Of a stretch of DNA of 64,000 nt, positions 1-11,449 are shown piece by piece. Where the stretch lies: assembly GCA_000729835.1 (NCBI GenBank), contig JFHB01000010.1, forward strand, positions 186,001 through 250,000, in the 5' to 3' direction. Below the pieces are notes generated by a model, which saw only the letters and a list, made by a program, of their open reading frames with translations, did no database searches and had not been told where the DNA came from. This DNA is from Atkinsonella hypoxylon. Lineage: Eukaryota > Ascomycota > Sordariomycetes > Hypocreales > Clavicipitaceae. The position numbers and the translations under genes were made by a program. The stretch's first letter is position 1; every line of letters starts with the position of its first letter.

Positions 1-48
1 GGAAGCGATGCGCGAACCACATGGGGAGGATCGTGGAATGAGCAATAG

Positions 49-456
49 GATGCTGGTCCTTCAAAACCGTATCGAGACGATGAGAACTTCTTCGATGAAC
101 TTCGACGACGAAGCGTGCCTAGTGCGGAAGATGTCGGGAGGGAGTTTAAAAGCCTCAAGAAATTGATGCCACTGACGATTCCAAGTAATAACAATCCTGC
201 ACATGAAAGACGCCCAGGAGACTTGAATCGAGACTTGAATCTGAACACTACACGCATGTGTCAACAAACGAATCATCAAGCTTTGGAGCACACTTTAGAG
301 TATGAAGACCCCATATTGGGCGAATTGGAGTCCCCCTCTTCCTGCACATCACGTGAACAGGTGCCTGGCTCAGCGACACGACGATTCGACAGGGCGGGGT
401 ACCATAATGAAAATTGTGATTTGGAGGCTCAAGATTCCGAGGATTCCGAGCCGTAA
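49..456 (+). CDS. 3' terminal exon of a gene truncated by the left window edge, unknown function
   Basis: An open frame follows a possible splice acceptor (caatag, ending at 48) and runs to a TAA at 454-456. The 135-residue product is hydrophilic, with a charged start containing FFDELRRR, a stretch SAEDVGREFKSLKKLMP, and an acidic end DSEDSEP. Bases 1-48 read as the tail of an intron or as an exon with a stop in this frame. I do not recognise the family. The composition looks like a disordered nuclear or cytosolic C-terminal tail, but that is inference. The real gene would start left of the window; it could also be a chance open frame. Confidence 0.4.
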   Translation, partial: DAGPSKPYRDDENFFDELRRRSVPSAEDVGREFKSLKKLMPLTIPSNNNPAHERRPGDLNRDLNLNTTRMCQQTNHQALEHTLEYEDPILGELESPSSCTSREQVPGSATRRFDRAGYHNENCDLEAQDSEDSEP

Positions 457-673
457 TCGCGTGTCGTATGATTGTGAAAAGCGGACGGTCAAGGGTTGCG
501 ATGTCTTGTACAAAAGAAGTTGACTCTTTTCATTAGGCTAGTTAGCTAATTCTTTGCGGAGTTCTACCATGAACCCATGCCGTGATCTATCTGGCTTGCT
601 CCCGTTATACTTCGCTCCCCGTTGGCTGTGATATACAATGGTGTTGCAGTTGATCGTTTGAATCCAGTCATGA

Positions 674-1010
674 TTATGTGCTTTGCTTCTTGAGATCGCG
701 AGCGGCCAATTTCAAGTTGACGTTGCACTCCTCGTAAGCTCGGCCAGCACCGAAGCCAGCGCCGATGAAAGCAGGGAAGGCTCGTCGTTTGAATAAGAGG
801 ACAGAGAAGACAACACCGAAACCGAGACCGATTGTAGACTTGACAAGGAGATTTGACAGACAGCGATCCCACTAGAGACCATTCGATTAGTTGAAGACGC
901 TCGTGTCTATTTCTGTATGGAATTGGCACTACCTTCTCGTTGAGGAGAGCCTCGCTAACGGGTCTGGAAATGGCGCTTGATGGCGCAGGTGCAGCCGCAG
1001 ACTCAGCCAT
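674..1010 (-). CDS. MIC10: MICOS complex subunit Mic10
   Basis: Two exons, 1010-933 and 871-674, with a 61 bp intron (872-932, GT-AG); 91 aa. Joining the exons gives NEKWDRCLSNLLVKST followed by the glycine-rich membrane segments GLGFGVVFS and GAGFGAGRAY, which are the Mic10/MINOS1 signature. The length fits the family (about 90-100 aa). Mic10 is a small hairpin protein of the mitochondrial inner membrane that oligomerises through its glycine motifs and bends the membrane at crista junctions. Unspliced translation loses all these motifs after residue 26, so the intron is required. It is divergently arranged with URB2. Confidence 0.93.
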
Positions 1011-1438
1011 TGTGGATTCTAATCATGTGCGCATCAGCACTCAAGAGCGGTTTTAGCAGAAGAATGGCCTCCAATGACTTACATTGATAGTAGAATTATT
1101 GTGAGGGGGATGTGGCTTCGAGCTATCAGCAGCTACTTTTTGGAGACTCTGATGTCAACCCCACGAAAAGCAGTCGGCGAATGGCTCATGGTACCCGAAG
1201 GCGGTGAGAACGCAATCAGCGGCATGCGGGTTGCTTGACCGGCAGAATTTTTGGAATTTTTGGCTCACTGATCAGCGGGTAGCTGCAGCAGAGCATCGTG
1301 CGGCCGACAGGACTGGCCTTCATACTTTTTTTCTTCTTCCTTATTGAAAATTTATGGCCTGAATCGGAACTTGATGTGCGCTAATTCTTGTCCTCTTCTT
1401 GCCAATTGTGCATGTTACTTAGGAGGAAATAGCCGAGC
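1011..1438. promoter_or_regulatory. Bidirectional intergenic region, MIC10/URB2
   Basis: A 428 bp gap between divergent start codons. It contains a pyrimidine-rich tract at about 1326-1346 (tttttttcttcttccttatt region) reading towards URB2, a common feature of fungal core promoters. No clear TATA box was seen. Confidence 0.5.
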
Positions 1439-4400
1439 ATGGTACGTTAGCTCTTTAGCATTAGTACGAGCGATAGTTGACCAGTGTAGGACGATACGGA
1501 CCTCATAAAAACAGTGAGAGGCCTAGATCAGAATGGCCCCGGCGAAAATGGTGAAAATCTCGAATCATTATGGAAACTCCTGGTTGCGAGTCCCGAAAAC
1601 AACTTTCATGCTGCCGAAGAAAGTTGTCTGCGGTGGCTTCTGAAATCCATGAACGGCTCTTCAGAAGCAGCCGAGAAAATGCGACGATACCCTCTAACTT
1701 GGACGATCATTGATTGTGTTTTGCAGAGAATACCTCTGTTTTCACTTGCAAAATCTCTTGCGGACAGGAAATTCCTTTCGATACTACAACGCACGCTAGA
1801 AGACGTTGCCCAGCCGGTCGAGTCCACGCACAAATCCTTATCAGCGAAACGCAAGCGATCGACATCAACTCTCTCACTAGACATCTTGAGAAGTCATGAG
1901 GGGTGTCTAGACACTGCTCAGTCTCTTTTAGTGTCACTGAAGCGCCTACTTGATCGACTGAGCGATACTGCAGAGATATTTTCTCGAGACAAGCTCGGAG
2001 CCGAACACATTAAGTCTCTGTTCTGCACATCAGCCTCAGATGCAACAGCTATCGCTGTGCCCGCTTTTAGAATATGTTCACAACTCTTGTCTGGCGGCAT
2101 AGCCGAACAGGTGACCGGCAGCGAGTGTTGGATGCAGGTTGTCACCTCCATCTGGGACCTTCATCTCCAAGGCCCTGACGATGTGTTCCAAGTGGCCGCA
2201 CACATTTTTAAGCCAGCTGCGGTCATTTTAGCACAGCTAGGGGCTTTTGAATCATCGAACCGTGCCTCTATCGAAGACAAGTTGAAGCAGAGTTGGTTAA
2301 TGGGCTTGCAACATTTCATGCACCGAAATCTAGCGCTTCCCTGTCGGGCTGCATTCATGAATAACCGAGAGATTGTAGCTTTCAAGGCTGCTTTGAATTC
2401 ATGCCACGACATGAAAGATATAGCTGCGCCAGCCTTGTACTTCATCGCTTCAAGTGCTTATAAGGGCATGGTTGCGGGAGGATCTCGCAAGGATGACGTA
2501 GAATGGATCAAACAAGCCTTTCAAGTTATCGAACATGCGATTGCAGACCGACCTGATCGCAATTTTCTCGTGCGAAGCGTTTTGGATCAGGCTCTCGAGA
2601 GGTTCACTCCGATATCCGTGGTCGATTTACGCAGAATATGTCTAGAATATGCTCTGCACAAGAGCACCGAATGGTTGTTAGTCGCCAAGATTGCTCGCTG
2701 CGATACGGATGTGTTCCAATTATCTGAGCAGGGAGTCCAGTTACGGAAGGATATATGCGAGAGGATATCTTCAAAGGACAACAACTCGGATGATGCATCG
2801 GTAATAGTGGAGGTCATTGGAGCTATGAGGGACGGTTTCCGGTCCCGACGTGCCATGCCAGGCTTTTTGCAATTGTGGTTCGAGCAACTCTGCAAAGCTG
2901 AAAATCAGAAGCTTTATGAGAAGTCGCCCTGGTTTGCCGTTGGTCGCAATTGGTGGTCACAAAAAAATTCGCTACAAGAGTTTTTGGAGGCAGAGATATC
3001 TCCGCAGCGCCTGCTTGAAATTCTTGCTTGGGTCAAGGACAATTCATCCGCTTCCAATCCGCAAGCGATCTCAGTGTTCGCGGCAACGGTCGCCCAGTCA
3101 GTGCACAGCGAACAATACACTGATGCCATCGGTCAGCAATTGCTTGATTTGGTTGAGGGGATCAAAGCTACATCTGCACTTTGTGCTTTGCGATGGCGAG
3201 TTGTATCCGCGGCTGCTACATGGGCATCTCCCAGTGAGCGAGGTAGCATATGGGCCAGAGTCAAAAGGCGCCTGACTAAAACCACCAAACAATCGTCTCT
3301 CCTAACGACTGAATCTTATGAGGCCTTTAAATGCTGCTGCAGGTTTTGGGACATATTCTCACCTGACGACTCTCACGCGGAAGAGGCAGCAAGTTTGGTC
3401 CAGGCGTGGTCGCAACGACTGGCCACCGATATATCTTCTACCAACGTCCTTGAAGGAACAAGCATGCTACCAGTTGGCATCAACGCAGCCTTTGACGAGA
3501 GAATTGGGCACCAGCAATATCTGGCATGGATTCTTCATGGATCTACCCGATTTGCGAAGTTATACTTTGCGGAGTCCAAAAAATTGCCACCGGCTCTGGC
3601 TAACGCTCTTTCGACGCCCAAAGCTAATACCGTCGCACTTGCAACTCTGTGGGATGCACTGCTTTGTAATGATGTCAATCTTAGCGAATTGAGTCTTACA
3701 AGGTATTTGACAGACCGACTTATTACAGCACTTAACGAGTCGCAAATGGAGAAAGTCTGGCCTGGAGAGAATGGGCAGATGTGGATGAAGGTTCTTTCAG
3801 CCCTGCCGTTGGAATTGCTGGACCGCTCACAGAGAGAAAGAATCATGAGTATCTTAGCCAGAGGGCAATCTTCGATGGCGAAATCGTCAGCAGACGTGAA
3901 TTTGTCTGCATGGAAATTGTTTCTGGGACTCAGTGCGAAAATTATGAAACGTCCAACTTTCTACGATGGCCTTGAATTTTCCCATCTTGTTCAGTGCTCA
4001 GAAGCTTTGTCAGACACCTTATTGCTTTCTCAAGGGGGTGAAGAGTTGTTACTTGAGTTCATCGAAAGGTTCACTACTATGGCTACCGCTATTTTGAAGC
4101 AAATGGCGAACCATGTGGACGAGCGCAGCTTGGAATATTTTCGAGAAGCGGGCCGCTTTCTGTCAAAATGCGAGAAAATACTTGCAGCTGAGAAGATCGA
4201 CAGTAATGACATGCCCGCTTTTCACATCACTCTGATTAAGTGTCTCGGCGCAGAACTCTCAGAGTCTGCTAATGCTCGCTCCAAAAAGGAGTTGGACTCC
4301 TTATTGAAGCAGACTCAAGAGGCCACGGAAAAGTGCATTACGAAAGTCATTGCTTCATGTGCCTCTTGTAAGAAATCGTTGGATATGATTGACACGCCTT

Positions 4401-5614
4401 TGGACCATTTTATATTGACTGCCACTGATGCAGCAATTGCAGTCCCTATGTCATTTGGGTATCAAGCGCTACAGTCTTCATTCGTTCGTAGTATTGAAAA
4501 ACGCGCTAAAAAAGGTATGCGACATGGTAGTATCAAAGCATGGAGACTTTACACATTCCTGCGAAAACTTCCGTCAAACGTTCTCGAGGCTCCTCAACTC
4601 ACCTCTTTTGATGATCTCATGAGATTACCTAGCAGTCGTCGCGAATTATTGCTGAAGGAGCTGGTTGAGACCGCTACTGTCAAGATGGACGCTCAGTCTA
4701 AGCTCGGTTTCCTTTCCGGATTGGTGGATGGGTATAAAAACGGATGCGATACAGATGGTCAGCTCCTAGCCATTGAACAAGTGGTCAACGATCTTCTTGG
4801 TAAGCTTCCGCCAAATAATATCTGAATCTGAGAAACAAGAGTTCATAATGCTGATATATAATTAGCCTCGTCCGAATTTCTTGTGCAAACACAGGATGGC
4901 TTCAACTTGAGCATGGTGCACAGCGAATTGTGCTCCTCGCTGTTGAAGCAAGCTGCTCACCCATTCATTATGTGTCGCCTGCTCCGAACTCTTTTAGAAA
5001 AGCGACCGCAATGTATGAGTCAATGGAACATCGAAATCACGCTCAGCATGGTTTCTAAATTTGCTAGTCTTGAGGAGTCAGACCAGGGTGTCCCTTCCTT
5101 CTCGTGGCTATGCAAGTTATTTGAAGTGATCATCAAAAAGCATCGCATCCGCCTTGAGGGTCATTTCCATCTCGTTCTCAGCACGATGCAAATCCTACTT
5201 CGAACTCTGATTGTTCGACAATCTTCCTCATTCAGAGATTCCAAAGATACTGTCACACAGGAAGCCCAGGCTCATCTATACGCTAGACTTATCACCCTTA
5301 TCTGCGAACCAAGTGCAGGTACTGTGTCCCGCTCTCAATTGCATAGCTCTCTCGACTCTGTCACGGATGCCGCAAAACGCTCAGCAGGAAGACACATGTA
5401 TCTCATATTTGTTCAATACGTCAAATTACAGCTGGAGTCGAATGTGTCAATGCCGGTGCGAGAAGCGTTGGAGCCAGCGATGAATGCAATTTTCGATATT
5501 ACCCCTCCAGAGGTCAGGAAGATTCTGAACGATGCTATGGATGCCAGCGGAAGAGCTATGCTTAGGGAAATATTTAAGAGATATGTCAAATTTAGTAAAT
5601 GGAGCGGCGTTTAG
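1439..5614 (+). CDS. URB2: Nucleolar pre-ribosome assembly protein Urb2/Npa2
   Basis: Proposed exons are 1439-1441 (the ATG alone), 1490-4799 and 4866-5614; introns are 48 and 66 bp; 1353 aa. Splicing at 4800/4865 restores a GCC codon across the junction. The last ~75 residues (YVKLQLE, then AMNAIFDITPPEVRKIL, then RAMLREIFKRYVKFSKW) match the conserved Urb2 C-terminal domain. The rest is a helical-repeat-like solenoid, and the length suits fungal Urb2. Urb2 acts in the nucleolus in early 60S particles with Rsa3, Nop8, Dbp6 and Npa1. The 5' start is inferred: the frame from 1490 has no nearby ATG, and the ATG at 1439 is followed directly by a GTACGT donor with an in-phase TAG acceptor at 1489. 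It is convergent with TSC10. Confidence 0.88.
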
Positions 5615-5750
5615 AGGTTTCAAATGGTGATATTATACATTATGATTCGGCATAGCGAACTACACATGTCTTCGTCGCGGATAGGTAGACTAATTGGGTT
5701 ACTTTATCTACTGTATGCTTCTGAACTTGTGTGTTTTTCCGTCCACCTTT

Positions 5751-6901
5751 TCATTTTTTGTATAAACTAGGATGTCCATTCTTCTTACCATACGCTTTTA
5801 TCTTCCCATGTATATCAGCCTGGACAAAAATCCAGACAATGCTGACCAACCAGGCGCCAAGCGTATCAAACACCCAGTTATTACGGAATGAGCCGCCCAG
5901 CATGCCCCATTTCATCAAGTTTCCCAACCAATTCACCGTGACAAAGTAGTCACCGTTTTCCACGCCCCGTATTGCTGCCGAAGCGACCTCATCGGGCGTC
6001 TGTTTTGGATCCGCCTCCTCCAGAATCTTGGTTATCTCCGGCTTGACTTTTTGCTCGCGCTCAAATCCTGCTGAGAGGATGGTGCCGGGATATACGACGT
6101 GGATCTTGACATTTTGCGGGTACAGCATGACTTCTTGGGAGAGAGTGTCGGCGAGGCCTCGAAGTGCCCATTTGGAAGGTGCGTATGGGGCATAGCCTGG
6201 GATGGTATACAAGGCTACTGCGCTGGTGGTCATGATGAGATGTTTGGGGTCTTGGGAGACAGGCGCTTCCGAGGAGAGCCATTCGCGCAGTATGGCATGA
6301 GACATTTCGGCCGTTCCATAGAAGTTGACGTCCATTTGGCGTCGGAGAGAAGCCATGTCCATGTCGACGAAGAACTCAGGGATCGCCATGCCTGCTACGC
6401 ACCATACGATGTCTGGAGATATATTGCTGTTCCAAGCTGTGGCATCGGCGACGAGAGAGGGAGCGTAGGTTGGGGATGATACGTCGGCGGAGAAGTAGGT
6501 GAAGCGTTGAGAAGGACTTTTTGCAGCGGCCTGAAGTGATGTTTAGGTCAGCAGCTCACGCTGGTCGGTCCCGAAGGGTGAGATTTTGCGCACTTTAACA
6601 ACTTTCAGAGCTTCTTCAAGTTTTTGAATATTTCGTGATACAAGGATTATATTTGCGCCTTTGGCAGAGAGCTGTGTTGCGATGGAGAGGCCCGTGCCTT
6701 CAGATGCGCCTGTGACGAGGACCGTCTGTTTAGGATCGAGGTCAGTAGGCTGAATTGGCATGAGGTGGGCGATGGGGAAGGACGTACCTTACCTTCTACG
6801 GGCATCATGTTTTTTCTGAAGAGCCCCATGTTGAGTGCGATGAGGACTGTGAAGATGGTGGGAAGCAGAATCCATGGGGAGGAGAGGGTTGACATGTCCA
6901 T
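5751..6901 (-). CDS. TSC10: 3-ketodihydrosphingosine reductase (short-chain dehydrogenase)
   Basis: Three exons, 6901-6788, 6725-6594 and 6530-5751; introns of 62 and 63 bp, all phase 0; 341 aa. An N-terminal hydrophobic segment (about residues 8-27) precedes the Rossmann motif TGASEGTG (43-50). The SDR catalytic set is visible: Ser185, and Tyr198-x3-Lys202 in YAPSK. A C-terminal hydrophobic stretch (VFDTLGAWLVSIVWIFV) suggests ER-membrane anchoring. The enzyme reduces 3-ketodihydrosphingosine to dihydrosphingosine with NADPH, the second step of sphingolipid synthesis. The TGASEGTGLS variant and the C-terminal membrane segment separate it from ordinary soluble SDRs. The exact start could shift by two codons (ATGGACATG). 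Confidence 0.93.
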
Positions 6902-7480
6902 GAGATTTAGCCAAGGAGGCGAGGCGAGGGGAGCTCTTTCGGGTTCGCGGATTGGTGGAAATGAGCGGCTGGATTAGGATTGTTGATGCGAAAGAACATA
7001 CAGGATGAGCTGCCGACGGATTAAGAAACGCTTAGTCGCCGATGGAAATTCGACATGAAAAGTTGCGAAAATCGGACTCCGGGGTGTAAAGCTTATCGAC
7101 AAAGGCAGTTTGGGGCTCCACCATTCTAACTTCTCACACAGAAATTGGCGCGTTCGGCCATGGCTCGTTTTATCCTGGCCTGGCCTGGCATTTACTCGGT
7201 ACTAGCTAGACTCCAGGGAGCTGTGGAGCTGTACAGCGGGTGAAGTTAGTTGTCTATGCCTGGCATTTACGGGACACCCCAGTGCTGAGTGACGGGAGCT
7301 ACAGTGGGTATGGGACAGCTGTATGTGTCCAATCGTCCATCCATCACCTTCAATGTTTCTACGATTCGAGTAACCGACGCACTCTAGCTTTGTTTCCAGT
7401 GCTGTCGTCTAGGATCCTATATCAACTCCCATGACCTGATCGTCACCCAGCGCTTGCGTCCGACACCGGCGTGCTCTGCA
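6902..7480. promoter_or_regulatory. Bidirectional intergenic region, TSC10/NRDE2
   Basis: A 579 bp gap between divergent starts. It contains a repeated ctggcctggc/ctggcattta sequence at 7175-7195 and 7258-7268 and short direct repeats around gctgtggagctgtacag (7221-7238). No RNA gene or conserved frame was seen. Confidence 0.4.
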
Positions 7481-10400
7481 ATGGCTAGCTCAGAAAGTGA
7501 TAACAACTCAAAGCTTACTGTTCCGAAGTTCTCGTCCTTCAAGACCAATCAGCCTGTTGCAAATGGCAGCTCAGGAGACCAAAAGAGAAAACATAGGGAT
7601 GAAGAATCGCATGACGACCGTCAGAGGTCCGAGAAACGGCATCGCTCCAGTCATCATCACAGACGCAGGCGCGAATCGTCTCACTCACGGCGACGTCACG
7701 ATGGCTCATCACGCCATTGTCATCAGTCACAAGAACCAGGTCCCGAGAAGATCTTGCCTGACAACCTGACAACGAAAATCTTTGTGATAGACACTACAGG
7801 CGATCCCCTGATTTCAAAATTTGGAGGAATCGACCGTGCCCAGATTCCATCCTACCACCGTCATGGCGGCGGCAAAGTTCTTGGCACCAGTGGCAGACTG
7901 GTGATTCACCGCGACGGGGCCAGGGATCAATTCAGTCTTCGATTTCCGGGAGATGCCTCAGCAATGTCGGATAGAGATGGTCTGCGGTCAAAGTCGCTTC
8001 GATTCAAGGGAGAGTCGATTCGCATACGAGCAAGCACGAGAGCCGAGGATAGAGAGCATAACGATGGGTTTCTGCAAGTGGGAAAGTCAAGGAAACGTGA
8101 TCTGGTTAGTGTACAGAGTGATTCTTCTGGTGATGAAGGTCCTTCTTATAGGTCCATTGAAGGTAAAGCTAAAACTCAAAATCTTGACGACGAGCCAAGT
8201 GAGAGCTCTTCAGATGACGGGGCAATCAACATTCAGGAAGACAACCCACATAAGTGGAAGTCCATGCACTTGAACAGAAGAGTTAAGGATCACCCGGGAG
8301 ATATTGATGCGTGGCTGGAGCTAGTTGACCATCAGGATGAATTACAACGAGCAGGTGAGTCCATTGACGAGCGCACAACTGCATACACAGCCCATAGCTT
8401 CTCCGAAATCAAAGTGTCAATGCTCGAGTCCGCTTTAGAGAACGCAACTGCTACGGAGGACAGACAAGCTGTAATCGTGCGTCTTATGAGGGAGGGCATA
8501 AAAATCTGGCCTGCTAAACATGCAGCAAAACGATGGTCGGAATTTGCTCGGGATGAAGAGCATAACTTCGAGATATGGAGGGCTCACGTCGATTTTGCCA
8601 TGACGAACATTGCTTCAGTGAACTGCGACGACCTCAAACAAATGTTCTTGGATAGGCTACAGAAAATCCTGGCACGCTCTCACCCCCCTACCAAGAGCGA
8701 TTTTTCAGAAGCGATTTATGTATTTCTACGTGCCACGCGATTTCTTCATGACGCCGGGTACCAAGAGCTGGCAGTGGCGGCATGGCAGGCAATGTTGGAA
8801 ACTCACTTCTTTCGACCTATGATCCCAGATGATAGCCACATCGATTTGTTCCGAGACTTCTGGGAGAGTGAGGCACCACGTATCGGAGACACTCAAGCAC
8901 AAGGGTGGTCACAGTATGTTAAAGCCTTGGGGCAAGTGAATGCCCCTGAGCCACGAATTGCGTTATCGAGTAAAAGCATTTCCACAGGAGATGTCCACAA
9001 AGCATGGGGCCATCACGAAAGGAATCGAGGCGAAGGCGCCAAAATGCCAGCGCGGACAATGGATGACGACACAGAAGACGACCCTTTTCGAGTTGTCATG
9101 TTCTCAGACATTGAGCCGTGGTTGTTTCCCATTCCAGAATCATTACTAGATGATTCTGTCAAGGAAGAAATTATTGATGCGTATCTGATATTCTGTGGAC
9201 TTGCGCCACCCTATCGATCAAGCAAACTGGTGCAGCTTGCTTATACCGATGAGTTTACATTTTTGTGTTCTTCTATCAGAAATACAACATCAGCTGTGTC
9301 CATGGCTTTGGAGAACAGCGACGAAATTGTACGTAAATCGCCTAGATTCGACGCGGAGAACGGTTTTATGGCCATGTCGCCCTCGGTTCTCTTTTCAGGG
9401 AAGAAGTGGTTCAATTTCTTCGGGATGGACTTTGAAAAGGGTGCTGTGGATTTTTCTTGGGTCTCCAATACGATGGAACAACTGGTTCTCTTGGCAGATG
9501 TACAGAGCTTGGCGTTGTACTATCTCGGTTTCACTCTCAGCTTAAATCCTGCAGTGGTGAAAAAGTCGGCCAAATCAGTGCTGAAAAAATATCCAAACGC
9601 TGCCGAGCTGTACAATGGATATGCACTCGCTGAATATGCCAATGACAATGTAGATGTTGCAGAGCGAGTGATTCACTCGGCCGTAGAATCTTCCTCAGTA
9701 AGTTGAACAGTATTGTGTAGGGATTACAGTACTGACCATTTCACGTAGCTGGCTGAAGGCCCATATGGACTGGAGTTGTTCAAAACATGGAGCTGGATCG
9801 CGTTGGAAAATGGCAATAAAACAATGGCTACTCTCCGCATCTGCTGGGCAATGGATAATTCAATCCGCCTTGCTAGGGCGGAATCTGATTGTATATCTCC
9901 AGCACGGGTTCTAAAGACGAGACAAGTGCTCGAAACGAGGCTTCATCAAGCACTGCACGAAGGCAGAGTGGAACATGCAAGCATATATGGTAAACTGATG
10001 GTTTTATGGTCCTATTTGACTGAAGACGGATGTGTTGAGCCGACATCAGCTAAGCAAGGCAACATATCTGGTTCTATGCGCGTTATCGAGGAGATTTCCG
10101 CAGATTTGACTGCCGCAGGATACGTGAACAGTCCTGGCCATGAACGACTGCTTCAGTTCGGGGCACAGGTCTTGTACCTGAATGCCAGTCGCGGGTAAGT
10201 AAGGCAAAGGCTAACTATGACTGCATTGTTGCTGACCGATAGCAAAGGCCTTTCCGTCGAATTTACTTTCGTGATCAGCTTTCTAAGTTTCTCGAGCGAT
10301 TCCCTTGCAATACCGTTTTCCTGTCGCTTGTCGAATGGGCAGATTCCAGCCTGAGGGTCATCGACGAGACTCGGCAGTTACTGTACAATAGGATTCTCAT

Positions 10401-10794
10401 CAGAGGTCGCGACTGCATTACGAGTCGAATTTTCTCTATCCAACACGAACTAACTCGAGGGAACGTGAATAGCACACGGACCGCATATGAATATGCCTTA
10501 TCTACTGAAATTTGCAAATCAAGCGTGGGTCTATGGGTCCAGTACGTGCGCTTCTGCTACCAGAACAAAGAACTGCGATCAAAGGCGAGGGATGTGTTTT
10601 TCAGCGCTTTACGGCATTGCCCTTGGTCCAAGGAAATCATGATGGAGGCCTTTGGCACATTGATCCACGACATGAAGTCAGACGAGCTGCGGTCTGTGTA
10701 CGACACGATGGCGTCTAAAGGTCTGAGGGTCCATCTCGACCTGGAAGAATATGTTGAAAGCTGGACACGACAAAGACAACGGGGATGCAGATAA
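7481..10794 (+). CDS. NRDE2: NRDE2 family protein (nuclear RNA-silencing/RNA-surveillance factor)
   Basis: Three exons, 7481-9697, 9749-10194 and 10242-10794; introns of 51 and 47 bp; 1071 aa. The first ~100 residues are rich in Arg, Ser and His (a disordered nuclear-type region). From about residue 265 the conserved NRDE-2 block appears: HKWKSMHLNRRVKDHPGD, IDAWLELVDHQDE, then KIWPAKHAAKRWSEFA, followed by HAT/TPR-like helices to the C-terminus. NRDE-2 proteins work with the exosome helicase Mtr4/Mtl1 and silencing factors in the nucleus. The start is the first ATG (7481); codons before it in frame lack an ATG. The second intron is fixed by frame, since other acceptors hit stops. It runs in the same direction as PLC1. 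Confidence 0.92.
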
Positions 10795-11449
10795 TGAATT
10801 CAACTGTGACAACAATGCCCCTCAGAGACCACTAAACGTGAGGGGAAGGGAATGCGACCACTAAGCCGATAGAGAAGGAATGCGCGCTCACTGATGGTGC
10901 GGCTGCTATCTGTTCTTGTGATTGATGAATCTTTCAAACTCCAGACTAAGACTGGCAATGGCGGAGGCGCCGCCGACCCAATACAACCAAACCAGTTCTC
11001 CTTCCCTGATTTGCACAGCCCCTCTCGCGAGCGCGCTTGCGCATTGGGGACTGACAATGGAGGACTCGCATTCTAAGCTAAACCGTCCCTTCGAACGGCC
11101 CACATACCTGGCCGAGTCACTAGGCGACCCTGGTGGCCCTTGGAATCAGGTTTTAGCTCATGGAAGTGAGTAGGATGCAGGGATACGCACACGAAAACCC
11201 TCAGTCACACTTGGAGAACACAGATTATCATCGATACCCTTCAGAAGCTAGCTGAACATCCTCAGCAATCGGCGAATTCACTGACCACATCCAAGTGTGG
11301 CCTTGTCACAGCCACCCTGGCACTTCTTCATTCTGAATCCAGTATTCACCTAGGAACGGACCGCTCTGGCATCTCGTCAACTGACTTCATCTTGTCCTTG
11401 CGCTTAAATGGGTATTCCGTCCTAATACTGAGCTGCTAGTGCATTCATC
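10795..11449. other. Intergenic region NRDE2 to PLC1
   Basis: 655 bp between codirectional genes, holding the NRDE2 3' UTR and the PLC1 promoter/5' UTR. Only short unrecognised open frames are present. Confidence 0.5.
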
